A stretch of DNA of 64,000 bases from Aurelia coerulea (Eukaryota > Cnidaria > Scyphozoa > Semaeostomeae > Ulmaridae). Below the pieces are notes generated by a model. The model made no database searches. It had not been told where the DNA came from and saw nothing but the letters and a program-made list of their open reading frames with translations. A program made the translations under genes and the position numbers. Below, piece after piece: positions 23,468-35,052 of the stretch; within the stretch, counting starts at the first letter, position 1, and every line of letters begins with the position of its first letter. Location: positions 10,498,501 to 10,562,500 of the forward strand of contig CM076952.1 in NCBI GenBank assembly GCA_039566865.1. The letters run 5' to 3'.

Positions 23468-24224
23468 CAGGGTGCCCAAAAATTTTTCGACGTTTGATTA
23501 AATATTAAAAATAACGAAATAATTAACAGATTCTATGGTAAGCTTAATCATATTGCTGAGATTTTAAATTAATTTTAGACACTAGAAGCTAGCAAAACGG
23601 CTAAATATTCATGGAGTTACGAGCTTTTAAAGTTCAAGTTTGTGCGAAAGCTGAAACCAGACGCCCCTAAATTGTATATTTTGTGAAAGTAGCATCTCGT
23701 TTATTCAAACCAAATCAAATGGAATTTGAAAAGCACTTTCGATAAATTGGCTTTCTCTAACATTTAATAAAAGTTATGGATGCTTTGAGGAATCCTGTTG
23801 AGCACAATTTGGAATAGCCCCATCTCTCATCGGTTAAATTTGCATTCCATGTTTTCGGATCCTTGCATTCTTAAATAAATTTTGGCAACACTAACAAGAA
23901 TTAAATTACCTTTTAAGTCCTATTTGGTTTGCTCTGGCATCAGCAAAAGGTTAAACATCGGACAATCGGACATTCTTCTTTTTCCTCGATTTGGGACGTC
24001 TTTTTGAAAAAAACTTCAGTTAGGGGTGTCTGGTTTCAGCTTTTGCACAAACTTGAAATTTAAAAGCTTGTAACTCCGTAAATTTTTAGCGGATTCGCAA
24101 GATTCTGGCATCACATATCAATTTAAAATCTTAGGAACAGGGTTGTCTAGCTAGAAACTTGTACTTTTTATCACTAATTTTTAATATTTAATCAAACGTC
24201 GACCAATTTCTCTGGGACACCCTG
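23468..24224. mobile_element. MITE, 757 bp, TA target duplication
   Basis: Tips are CAGGGTGCCCA on the left and the complement of CAGGGTGTCCCA on the right. The inverted similarity runs about 200 bp inward (TCGACGTTTGATTAAATATT at both ends, CTGAAACCAGAC further in). TA flanks both sides (23466-23467, 24225-24226). There is no ORF. It is Tc1/mariner-like by target choice only. Confidence 0.8.
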
Positions 24225-24454
24225 TAGGATTCCAATTTACTTGCACATTCTTCCAATTCTTGAACTTATTGTTTTGAACTCCAATGCACGACCGAGCACC
24301 ATAGAACTGCTTCACTAGTAATCTCATTCAGACTGTCAAAGTTGCTTCTAACTCGCCAGATTCTTGCAGTTCCTATGAAATATTTCAGAAATTGTTCACT
24401 GATCACCGCTTCTAATATAGTCAAAATCAAATTCTTGCATTTTTGTCAGATATA

Positions 24455-25743
24455 CCGGGTGAGTCAGAAAAAAATTCCCACTTCCGACAGGCGAGGATGA
24501 ATCATTCACTGGACCAATTTCAAATACTTTTTATTTTATCTTTTGTCAATATCCTATATTGCTCTTAGTTATTCTTATAGATTTTTCGTATGCCTACTTA
24601 GGGCCTGTTTATATGTCGAAACACACCTCACCTGCCAGACTCGGGGCTGACAGGCGAGAGTCCTCCTTCCGATAGAATCCCATTGTTTTTTCGCTTTGCA
24701 TTTATATGACAAACGTGACACCACCGGTATGGTGAGATATCGCCTCATCAGAGGTGGAATCTCACCAGGGAGGGGTGAAGTTTTTCCATATAAACGAAAC
24801 ACTACCGGTATGGTGAGGTGTAGTGGCTTTCTTCGTTGATTTCTATTGGTTAATTCGTTCTGATTTCACGGATGAGAAACTTTACTCAACCTCGCCTCTC
24901 AGCGCCGGGGCTGACAGGCGAGGTAAAAATCTCATATAAACAGTGGCTGAAATGTACCTCCCCTCTTAGCCCCGGGTCTGGCAGGTGAGGTGTTTTTCCT
25001 CATATAAACAGGCCCTTAATGATATATTTACGATTTCTTCATTTTTTTGCCTTCTGCGAAATGACTAGGGAGTTTGGAATGGATCATGCTGCACGATCGC
25101 TCGTTTAATAATTGCACAACATGTATTATCACTTTTTGTCAATACAAAGACTTTCAGTTTTTATCATTTCTTTGGAATAATACTTGCTTGCTACTGTAGT
25201 TTGTGCCTGTATGGAATTAAGTAGTAGGTCTTCGCATCAAAAAGTCCTAAATCTACACGCTTGTTTAGAATATTTGTTAATTCCCTACATACACAAACTG
25301 CGGTAGCTAGCAAGTATCATTTCAAAGAAGTGGTAAAAACTGAAAGTCTTTGTATTGATAAAAGTGATACTATAGTTGTGCAATCATTAAACGACCGCTC
25401 GTGCGACATAATCCATTCCAAACTACCTAGTCATTTCCATTCTTTTCATTCTGCCAAGTTCAGTCCCTAGTCATTTCGAGGATCATTATTTTCATTCTGC
25501 CAAGTTCAGTCTTTAGAAAATGTTATCACTGTTTTTCGATATTTTTGGGCGGTCTGAAGGCAAAAAAAAATTCAAGAAATCGTAAATATATCAAAAAGTA
25601 GGCATCCGAAAGAAATCGGCAAAAAGCAACCAAGAATAATATAGGATGTTGACAAAAGATTAAATCAAAAGTATTTGAAATTGGTGCAGTGGATGATTTG
25701 CCCTGGCCTGTCGGAAGTGGGAACTTTTTTCTGGCTCACACAG
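24455..25743. mobile_element. Foldback element with CCGGGTGAGTCAG tip
   Basis: The left half (24455 to about 25240) and right half (about 25275-25743) are inverted copies once the nested element 24601-25015 is removed. The loop is very short, near 25255. TA flanks both ends (24453-24454, 25744-25745). The right tip is mutated (CTGGCTCACACAG). The right arm also holds a small duplication of CTGAACTTGGCAGAATGAAA-like text in inverted sense. It is non-coding. Confidence 0.8.
24601..25015. mobile_element. PIF/Harbinger-like MITE, 415 bp, nested
   Basis: Tips are GGGCCTGTTTATATG on the left and the exact complement on the right. The 3-bp duplication TTA flanks both ends (24598-24600, 25016-25018). 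A 3-bp TWA duplication and a GGGCCTGTTT tip fit PIF/Harbinger. The opposite arm of the host foldback lacks the insert, which confirms the boundaries. Its interior repeats variants of CTGACAGGCGAGG and CCGGTATGGTGAG. Confidence 0.85.
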
Positions 25744-25745
25744 TA

Positions 25746-27827
25746 TGGCTGCCTTGAAGTTAATGCTACGATTTCTACAAATTTTGCAACACTAAAAGTG
25801 AATGACCTGAGATATATGGAGTCCGTATATAGATAGAGCAAAGAGAAACCAAAGCACTTTATTGTTTTCTTTTGGTTAGCTTTCTTTCACCATGTGTTGG
25901 ACTATCAAATACGATAGGCTGTTTACAAACCTATGAGATTTCATCTTTTAACTCAGGTTACTCCCTTGAAGTAACCAGACCAGCTTTTTCATTATTTCAA
26001 AACGACATAGCTAGTTTGCAGTATTTGCATCAAATACCCGGATATAGCAAAACAGTTCTTGAAAAGTGTGACAAGCACAAAGAAAGAAACTAATCGAGCC
26101 ACAGGGTGGACAGAACATCAGACCGTTAATTCAAAATTCAATTGTACGACTTTACCCGATGGGTCCGACGAAATAAGATTATCAAAGTGTATTCATGGGG
26201 GACATTGTTCTTTAAACCTGATGAAGAGTTATGCTCAAAACGTCGTTTAAATCTTAGTTCTTTGTACGATGTCGAATTTTTAAATTAATTTATGACTTTA
26301 AATACAATCGACGTACAACACGCACAACAACTTTGTTTTTTATTCATGGGGGAGTCAGAAACTTTCGCCCAACCACAAGAGGACCAACGTATTGCGGTGA
26401 GGATGCCTTCGAATATTTCAACGCATGAATATTTCAATTTCAACCAAGATATTTATCTTACCTTTGAATCACTTATTGAAATTTTTGCACATAAATCACA
26501 GTCATTTCGTTTTTTTGTCCTTGCCTTTGATCAATCCATCGGTAATTTTGGTTTCAACTCGCACTTCTGTTTTCCGCAGCATTCGTTCAACTCGCAACTC
26601 GCAAATTATGTGCAACTCGCAAATTATGTGCAACTTGCAAATCGTAACTCACACAATAAGTGCAGCTCGCAACTCGCACCTCGCACCTTGCCATATCAAC
26701 TTAAACATAAGATCTTTTGGATAATTACAAAGTCTGTCCTGAGCTCAGCAAGCATAAGAAAATCTGGATATTGATTTCTTCATAACCCTAAATGATCGTT
26801 GATGCTGTTTTTAGCTACAGTCAGAGAGATGAGTGTTGCTGCTAAAGTTGCCTTCAATAGAAGATCAAGCGCCTTGTGTAAGGACAAGAATCGCCTGAAA
26901 AGCAATATTTTGATCTTTATGTCAAGCGAAGATGATACGCAAAACATCAAAAGTCATTACCCCTCGTTTGCTTAGATCGTGCATGAAACTGTTGGTGCAT
27001 CTGTCGCAAATTAGATGTCATGTGAGATTAACGATAGCGCAAAATTACTTATGTTTATGCAGAACCCTGCAGAACGTTTCAATTGTTGCTGTTCGCGGGC
27101 ATCTAGTTTGAGACAAGCAGTCACGAAAATAACCTCTGTGCAGAATCATACGCATGAAGATGTTTTGGTTCAGTGTGATCACGTGCCTTCCCCCAGTCAA
27201 TGGCGCCATTGTTTGCTGGGTTTCTGCACCTTTCCTCTCAACTTCACCTGCGACGTTTGCATCCGTAGCTGTGTAGGAGGGGGGTCCTTCTACCTTCGGT
27301 GATGCTGCGGATGCTAGCCCCTGTGCAGGCAGCCGGTTACATCATCCTCTAAAGTTGACTTATTTGCACAATGAATACTATCAATAAGTGGCTGATGATG
27401 CGTTCGTTCTAGAAAACGATTGTTTTAACATAATTAAGCTGCTAATGAAGTCAAGAACGTGCCAATTGTGGGTGAATTTGTTGTTGTGCCAGGGTAAACA
27501 TCAAAGTGATTTATCCATTTTATGGTGTCAAATCTGTCTAACATGACATAGGCCGACGTCAAATGTTGCTATAGGATCGCGGGAAACATCTGTCTTGTAT
27601 GCGCATTCTGTGCGCTTTCTTTATTTAAGTGCCAATTAGCAGAGATAAAGCGTTAATCAATCGCTTTAACGAGCGTGACGGACTTTCTTTCTGTCTTTCT
27701 TTCTGACTGGCCTGGAGCCCCCTCTTAGATTACAAAGTTATACTTTGTAATCAAAAACGTACCTTTGAGTCGAAAACTTATTTGACAAGTTTGAAAACAG
27801 ATCATGTGGTTTAAAGGTCTTTAAATA
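25746..27827. other. No supported gene
   Basis: A degenerate hammerhead-like piece lies at about 26220-26250 (CTGATGA, GAG-loop-CTC, AAAACG). Short tandem repeats of CAACTCGCAAATTATGTG occur at about 26587-26645. A 160-codon frame over these repeats is judged accidental. A C/T-rich CTTTCTTTCTGT tract sits near 27682. Otherwise nothing is seen. Confidence 0.45.
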
Positions 27828-28157
27828 CCAGATGAGTCAATAGAAATAATCCCCGTTTGAAAGATTAATGCTCCCTGGATATCAAGGCAATGACATTGGC
27901 AAATATATAATTTAAGACAGGTTCAAATAGATTTTACAATTTACCTGGCTGAAATCGGTCATTTCGTTCAGATTTTGAAACTGATTTTTCTCCAGAAGGT
28001 CCCTTCGAGAAACCTTAAGGTTTCTGTACTCCTTCAGTGACCATTCACGGTGTTTTCTCTCTTGATTATCACACCCGCGACATAACACGTATAAACTATA
28101 CATCTTTCGATTCGTCATTAAATGGGGAGTATTTATAAGCCAAAAAGAATACAAATC

Positions 28158-30847
28158 ACAGTGATCCAGGGTTGGAAAAAATACCCAAAATTCAAATTGA
28201 AAATTTGATTTTTATTTTATTTTTCTGTTGTTCAGAAGGAATTTATCACCAAGATGCAAAAAATTTGAAACGAATTGAGCGGTCGGTTGCGGAGAAACAA
28301 TTTGTCAAACTTTCAAGAAATCCTATTGCATCGTTTCTAATCAATTTCAGGAAGAAATTGACCATTGTTTACAAAACATAACAAACTTGAAAATGCTGCT
28401 GTATCACACTCAGTACTCCGATTTGCAAAATCTTTTCTTTATTTAAAAGCCAGTAGAGTCCATCTATGCTCTCCTTGAAAACGTATCTGTTAATAAATTT
28501 CATCCAGGCAAATTATTGCAAAATTCACATTGTACTATTTTTTACAAATTTAGGCCTAAAAGTTGTTTATTTTCAACTTTAATGCTGAAAATAAAAAATA
28601 GATGTCAAAAGATGTCTTAGATATTGGTCTAGCCATTAAGTTTAAAGTATGTTGTACATATTGACCAAAGATCTCGTGCAGAAGCGTACCCAATTTTTTA
28701 TCACAGAATTTTCAAATTTTTAGCTCTTTTTCAGTACTTTCTCTCAATTTTTGAAAAACAATTAAAGAATCGATGAATCAACTTTAATGATTATTTAAAA
28801 GGTGTCAACGATTTAAAATCGACGTATGATGATTTCACAAGGTAGATTAGGAAAGAATTCCAATAATGTTTTGAAAAATTTCGATAATACAGTATTTTTT
28901 GCCTCATCCCTGAGAATCACCATCCCTTAAGCCATTGTGGAGAGTGGTTCAGTCCATGAAACATACATTTAACGTTTGTTTGGACATTCAAATCCCACGA
29001 AAGCAAATCGCATGTCCCTGTTTCTTTCGGCCTAGCAACAGTTATAGTACTGTTAATGATTTCGCATAGACCTGATCTATGGAAAATGAGACAATTGTTC
29101 TGAAATGCTTTTGGACCTTCAATATCCTTTCCCATCTCTTATTGCTATCTCAACATGAAGGCAACCTAAATGTACCAAAAGGGAAATGTTGCTAGATATT
29201 GTCAAGCTTTGCTGAACTGAAATGATTCAACTGACTGTTCCTTTTTGTTAGTTTTTCTAAGAAACACCCAAAGTTTCCACGTTGTTATGAAGAATTGATA
29301 CCCATTGAGAAAAGAGCGAAAGAAAACAGTTGTTTTTTCTGCAGCAAGCCATGGAGAGGGAATAATAATTGGAATGTTCACTTGACTGACATTAGAAATG
29401 ATTTAAAATTGAGACTTTATCATTGCTTTCTGATAGTTTTGTGAAAAATAACTGCTGTCTTGTTGGCTACTCGTAATCGATTCACAGATGCCTAAGAAAG
29501 GCTGTCTGTAACAGGCTACAGGTTTTAAAATTTTATGACAGTTTTTGGGCAGGCTTCTGCACAAGATCTTTCCTCAAAAAATTCATAATACTTCAAATTC
29601 AAAAGCTAAACCAATATCTAAGACATCTTTGCTATCTTTTTTCATACCGTAAAAGCTCTTCTCTATTGAGCCCCCCCCCCCCCTCGAATAAGCCCCTCTC
29701 CTCTAGCCAAATTTTAAATAACCCCCCTCTCTATTAAGCCCCCACTAATATCAAATTTTACAGATTACCAAAGGTTTTCCATTCATTGAGCTAAATAAGC
29801 TTGCATGTAAATTTTTTTATGGTTTGGGATAAAACTGTGTCAAATGCTGAACTTATGTATTTGACTCGTAAAATTGTATGCTGAATCCGCAAAATATGGT
29901 GTAAAAGAACTGAAAAGCTCTCATATATATCCTTGTCATTTGATTTTGTGAATCAGCCCCCCTCTCTCGTTAGCCCCCCTCTCTTTCAAGCCCCCCTCTG
30001 TAGTGTCCGAAATTAAATACATCCTTTTGGGGCATGAAAGACCTTCACGGTATTCGGAGTGAAAGATGAATTTCAACAACTTTTAGGACTAAATTTCTGG
30101 AAAGTATTATTCGAAATTTTTTCAAAATATAGTTGGAATTCCTTCCTGATCTACCTTGTGTAATCATCATATATAAATTTTAAATTGTTAACACCTTTTG
30201 AATAATCATTAAAGTTGATTCATCGATTCTTTAATTGTTTCTCAAAAATTGAGAGAAAATACTGAAAAAGAGCTAAAAATTTGAAAATTCTGTGATAAAA
30301 AATTGGGTACGCTTCTGCACGAGATCTTTGGTCAATATGTACAACATACTTTAAACTTAATGGCTAAACCAATATCTAAGACATCTTTTGACATCTATTT
30401 TTTATTTTCAGCGTTAAAGTTGAAAATCAACAACTTTTAGGCCTAAATTTGTAAAAAATAGTACAATGTGAATTTTGCAATAATTTGCCTGGATGAAATT
30501 TATTAACAGATACGTTTTCAAGGAGAGCATAGATGGACTCTACTGGCTTTTAAATAAAAAAAAGATTTTGCAAATCGGAGTACTGAGTGTGATACAGCAG
30601 CATTTTCAAGTTTGTTATGTTTTGTAAACAATGGTCAATTTCTTCCTGAAATTGATTAGAAACGATGCAATAGGATTTCTTGAAAGTTTGACAAATTGTT
30701 TCTCCGCAACCGATCGCTCAATTCGTTTCAAATTTTTTGCATCTTGGTGATAAATTCCTTCTGAACAACAGAAAAATGAAATAAAAATCAAATTTTCAAT
30801 TTGAATTTTGGGTATTTTTTCCACTTTTTGGCAAATCTGGATCACTG
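28158..30847. mobile_element. Foldback element, arms about 740 bp, loop about 1.2 kb
   Basis: 28158 to about 28890 returns inverted at about 30100-30847. Tips are CACAGTGATCCAG. The same 60-odd codon frame (KIPKIQIENLIF) appears once in each arm on opposite strands, simply because the arms are copies. The loop contains C-rich segments with repeated AAGCCCCCCTCT-like text (about 29668-29760 and 29955-30005). No transposase was seen. Confidence 0.75.
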
Positions 30848-31305
30848 TGCAAATATCCAAAAATTGTGCGTTATACATTTGAAAACGTGAAAATTGGACC
30901 TTCCCCCTTCTAGAACCCCCTGTCCCCCAGATAGGTTTCATTTAAATCTCAATTAGACTTTTGCATTCTCAACACATTAATCTAGCAAAAATTGTCTCAA
31001 ATTTCCTTTGCATGCCTTAGCTTCAGAATAATTAATAAAACAATTTTGCCCCTCGCTCCCTGGCCTCGTTTTGAGATTAAGTCAAATTTTGAATTTGGAT
31101 CATGCAATTTTTCTCAAAAGTGAGATACCCTTTGGTCCCTCTATGCTTTTCTCTCTGACTGCCAAATCTCAGCCAATTACGTCAAGCCGTTGGGTACAGG
31201 GAGCTGTATGAATACCCATTCGTTGCTGAAAATTTGATTTTGAGAAAAGGGCTTAAATGGTTTTTTTTAGCCTATAATTCCACTGTTGTAAATGATTAAC
31301 ATTGA

Positions 31306-31735
31306 AGGACAAGTCCGGGGTTGGAATAATTGTTCATAAAATGAAAGATTACAATGTTGTGAATGGTGTGTAGTACTTTTTTCCAACCTTCTTTGCCCCT
31401 TCTCTACGAAATGGCGTATTTCAATCTGCGAAATAAGCGAAAAGACGTCATTATTGATAACGTCATTTCACCCACTCCGCCTTTGACCTGAACGAGGCTG
31501 TTTTCTTGTAGAACTCTCCAGTAATTTTCGACGTCACAATCAAACCTCCAAACCGAGACTTGCCATTTGATCGCGTTTCACAAAATGGCGACGACATTGG
31601 GCCTAACTTACAAAAAATGCTGTACGGATTTACAACGGAAAAAGACATCAAAACCCGGAAAAAAGTTACAAGTGATGTTCGGCAGTTGGTAGGGTTGCTT
31701 TTTGACATTAATTGTAGAAACCCCGGACTTGTCCT
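31306..31735. mobile_element. MITE, 430 bp, TTAA-type
   Basis: Inverted tips AGGACAAGTCCGGGGTT are exact. The right flank is TTAA (31736-31739) and the left is TTGA (31302-31305), one change from TTAA. The interior holds two GACGTCA-like motifs and an ATGGCG start context on the plus strand followed by a short frame, as in the larger TTAA element at 7867-9909. Confidence 0.7.
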
Positions 31736-31989
31736 TTAAGCTGGCCACAAGGGTAAACAGAGTAATCCTGTGTGTATTTAGCGCAGAGTTTACAATGACA
31801 TAATTGGTATTATAACCGCAAAATCCATTCAGCAGGAGATCAAAGGCATAACGGAATAACCAGACCCAGGACCATTAGGACCGGACGCTAACGAACCAGA
31901 CCTCTGGGGTATTTCCATTCCTTTCCTTCGTGAGTTGGCGCCGATGGGCCACGAGCATGCAGCTATGTACGACGAATGATTCCTATGCT

Positions 31990-32545
31990 AAAGCAATAGC
32001 AACAGTTGCGTTTGATTGACACCCAAATTCAAAGCGATTGGCGACTGCGGACAAAGGAAATTCTCTCAACCAGTAATTCAAAACAAATAAAGCCGCAAAA
32101 ATTTCCCTGAAACTAGTAGGGCAAACTCTCGCCTTGTGCGGGCGAAAGGTGGTTTAAGAGAAGTTACGTGGTTATAACGAAAGGAAAGGGTAAATGTAAG
32201 GTTCTGTCTGGTGGATTTTGTTTGTTTCATTCAGGAGCTGTTTTGTAATGGTTTCATTTAAATATGCGAGAATTACAATGCCTTTTGCTCAGCTTCTGAA
32301 TCAAATAAACAAAATCCGCTGGACAAAACTTTAGACTTACCCTTCTTCTTTGGCTATAAGCAGATAACTTCTCTTAAAAACCACCTTTCGCTTGCACAAG
32401 GCGAGAGTTTGCCCTACTAGTTTCGGGGAAACTTTTGCAGTTTTTTTTGTTTTGAATTACTAGTTGAGAGAATTTCCTTTGTCTGCAGTAGCTGATCGCT
32501 TTGAACTGAGGTGTCAATCAAATGCAGCTGTTGCTATTGTATTAC
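31990..32545. repeat. Foldback, arms about 260 bp
   Basis: 31990-32250 mirrors about 32285-32545, including TAGGGCAAACTCTCGCCTTG against its complement. The centre is near 32268. Frames within are mirror images. No target duplication is evident, and the unit may be internal to the 27828-32815 element. Confidence 0.75.
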
Positions 32546-32997
32546 AAAATCTGCCCTTGTTGTTGGGAAGAAAAACTAAGAAAATTTTGCTAGTCGTTCT
32601 CACTCGTTTTGCGGGTTTTTGGAAGGGGCTTTGTGCAGACAATCTCCAATATCATGGGGAGGAATGACTGATTAAGCCGAGTAAACTATTTAATACTTTA
32701 CTTGACACTTTATTTGAGCATATAGGCAATGAAACAAATCAGTTTCACTATTACTGCTTTGATGTTCAAGGAGCAGTATTTTTCAAACGAGGATTGTTTT
32801 TATTGACCCACCCGGTATAGAAATGTATAGCAGTCATTTCAACCTGTTAGAGAAAATCTCAGGGTCATTGTTAGCAAGAAAAGCCAAGGAAATTTTGCTT
32901 GTCGGTTTCAATCGTTTTTGTACGCTTTTGAAACGGGCTTTCCACGCTCCTTCGCAGCGACTTTCTTGAATCAGATTTCACAAAATGACTACAGATA

Positions 32998-35010
32998 CCG
33001 GGTGTCCCAAAAAAAGTACTCCTGTTTCAAAAATAAACAAAAATTGATTATCAAACCTTTGATAAAATTCTTTTGAGTTGTTTTGTCAAAGACCCAAAAA
33101 TATTCATAGATGCTTGCTTTTGATACAGTAAGGTAGAACATCTTTTTGAAAAACCTTTTTTTGATCTATAGTTTTTAAGCAGAATACTCAATCTTGCCTA
33201 AGAGTCAATATTTTCAGATTTTTTATCATCATTGGGGTCTGCCATGATAGTGCGCATTTCTTTCTGTCATTTATGACCAAACTAGATGCTTTACATGCAC
33301 AAAGAAATTGATCTGGCAATCATCTGTGCTTTTTTGCAGTATGATTCAAAACCAGGTAGCCCTAAAAAGTGCTAAATTTGCTACTTTTTAAGCCAATTAC
33401 AAGATCAGCTATATATTGGAACATAATTTGGTCCTTGATAAACAAGAGCACATTTTGTAATAGACCAACCAGCGGGTTTGTTGACATAAAATCATTGGCC
33501 AATCAGCTGCCTCCATTTCCAGCTTAACTTTTCAAGGTTGCATCCCAAAACACAGTTGCTGTGGAGAAGAACCTTCCCCCCAATTTTTGCCCGGGAAAAA
33601 AATTTACGTTTTGGTACAAAGTAGATTTTTCAAGATTAGTTTCTCGAGTATTTTTTTGATACAAATCTCCGAGCCCTAAGCAGAGAGGCTTACCGTTTGT
33701 AAAATATCTGCTATAAAACATCGCCTATTTCCACTTCCGCTATGCCTCCAAGGATGCCTAGGCCCATTCTGCACGCCCCCCAAAACTTTGCCCACCATTA
33801 AAATGGAAAACTTTTTTAGATTTAAGTTCCTAGATATTTTGCTCAAACAAACCATCGGTCCATAGATTGAGAAGATTGTATTTTCTAAAGAAATCGAGCC
33901 TTATTGATCGCCTATCCCCACCCCCCACCCTACCGCACGGGATGCCTAGGCCCTTCCCTTAACCTCCACTGATTTTGCCTGCGACGAGAATTTCCTTTGT
34001 CGTAAGAGGAATATTTTGCAGACTTAAAGTTAGTTGACGGAGATAAATAGCCACCTCCAGGCCTGCATATGCAGGGAGCTGGGCAAGCTAAAAATAGATC
34101 TTGCTTCTTAGCCAATGAAAATTGAGAACTCCTATGGTGATCACCACTTTCACGTGATCTAGTTTTCTCGAGATCAAACAAATTCAAAATGGCTAACGGA
34201 TTCAGAGTTGTGCTCTCCTACAAGAAACTAGCGAACTCAACGAGTTGGAAAGTTGTACACTTTGTTTTTGGGGTACAGGTAAAAGGACGAGGAGTTGTTG
34301 GACGAGCACGACGATATCCAGTTGCTATTAGGCCTCGAGACTTCAGCAGAGACAGCACTAACAGAATGGATTTTGGAAACAGTTGAGTTAGGCGCCTAGG
34401 CCGATCGTTGCCGAAGACGTACAAAACTCCCCCGAAACTCAGTCCGTGCATGACAAAATTTGAAAAGCTGGAGGATGGATATATTCACATGCTGGAAGAT
34501 ATTCGTATGCAAGAAAGTTCCACGAAAAGAGGGCAAGTGTGATTATAGAGGATGATATTATTTTGTTGTATTGTAGTTGTACGGCCTTGTGCGTTTTCCA
34601 TCCAGGGGTTTCCCCTCTTCCTCAATTCAGTGGCGTGACGAAAAGTAATCGCTGATTGGTCAATTCATTTCAATTGAGTTGAATTGAAGTTATTTTTAGA
34701 AAGCCGTTGGCTTTAGCTCCGTCAACTAACTTTAAGCTTTCCGATATTTTTCTGAAATACAGCTCCACGCCCTAAGCTGGGAAGTTTTAAGTTTTTGCTA
34801 AAACGATGATTCTCGTCTAGGCCCCGTTTTGTTGATGGAAGGAAAACAATATCCTTTGCGTTGTTCCAGGAGAATTATTTGTTATGAGAAGTTGATTATA
34901 TCTTTGCATGATCTTTGTTGATCCCTTTTCGGAGCATTTGACGGTCCATCAAGTTTAAATTTCCCGCTGTTGTTGAGGGAGAAACGAAAGAAGGACAACG
35001 ACTTTTCAGG
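32998..35010. repeat. Left long inverted-repeat arm of the 14-kb element
   Basis: After the tip, about 400 bp (33020-33425) has no counterpart on the right. From about 33430 to 34027, 34736-34830 and 34950-35010 the sequence matches the right arm in inverted order. Sub-repeats carry GATGCCTAGGCCC (33748-33760 and 33940-33952). The arm is interrupted by the 704-bp TTAA element. Confidence 0.75.
34028..34731. mobile_element. TTAA element, 704 bp, nested in left arm
   Basis: Tips AGTTAGTTGACGGAG(A/C)TAAA are inverted at both ends. TTAA is duplicated at 34024-34027 and 34732-34735. The right arm of the host element shows the empty site (CAGACTTAAGCTCTCCG in the corresponding sense), so the ends are fixed. 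Inside is an ATG frame (34189-34386) in an exon-like context with a CAG-GTAAAA donor-like site near 34280. I assign it no function. Confidence 0.9.
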
Positions 35011-35052
35011 AACAACAACTTTAAAATCAGAACGAGATTCAACAGCACGGAT

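Larger units (their letters stand above)
27828..32815. mobile_element. Possible composite element, about 5.0 kb, TA flanks
   Basis: The left end (CCAGATGAGTCAATAG, then TGCTCCCTGGATATCAA) matches the inverted right end (tip CCGGGTGGGTCAATA) for about 80 bp. TA lies outside both ends (27826-27827, 32816-32817). It encloses the foldback at 28158-30847, the TTAA element at 31306-31735 and the foldback at 31990-32545. A third copy of this end type is at about 47310-47384. The two ends could also belong to separate elements, so the composite status is inferred. Confidence 0.45.

Noticed and set aside
26292..26774. 160-codon ORF as a gene
   Set aside because: No domain, composition follows short tandem repeats, no splice or start context, and overlapping frames are equally long.
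28172..30941. Two copies of a conserved protein (KIPKIQIENLIF frame)
   Set aside because: The two frames are the mirrored arms of one foldback, so their identity reflects DNA duplication, not selection on protein.
31463..31708. 81-codon minus-strand ORF in the 430-bp MITE
   Set aside because: No motif and it is confined to a non-autonomous element.
34189..34386. Gene within the 704-bp TTAA element
   Set aside because: No known domain and the length is close to chance; the exon-like context is noted but not enough.
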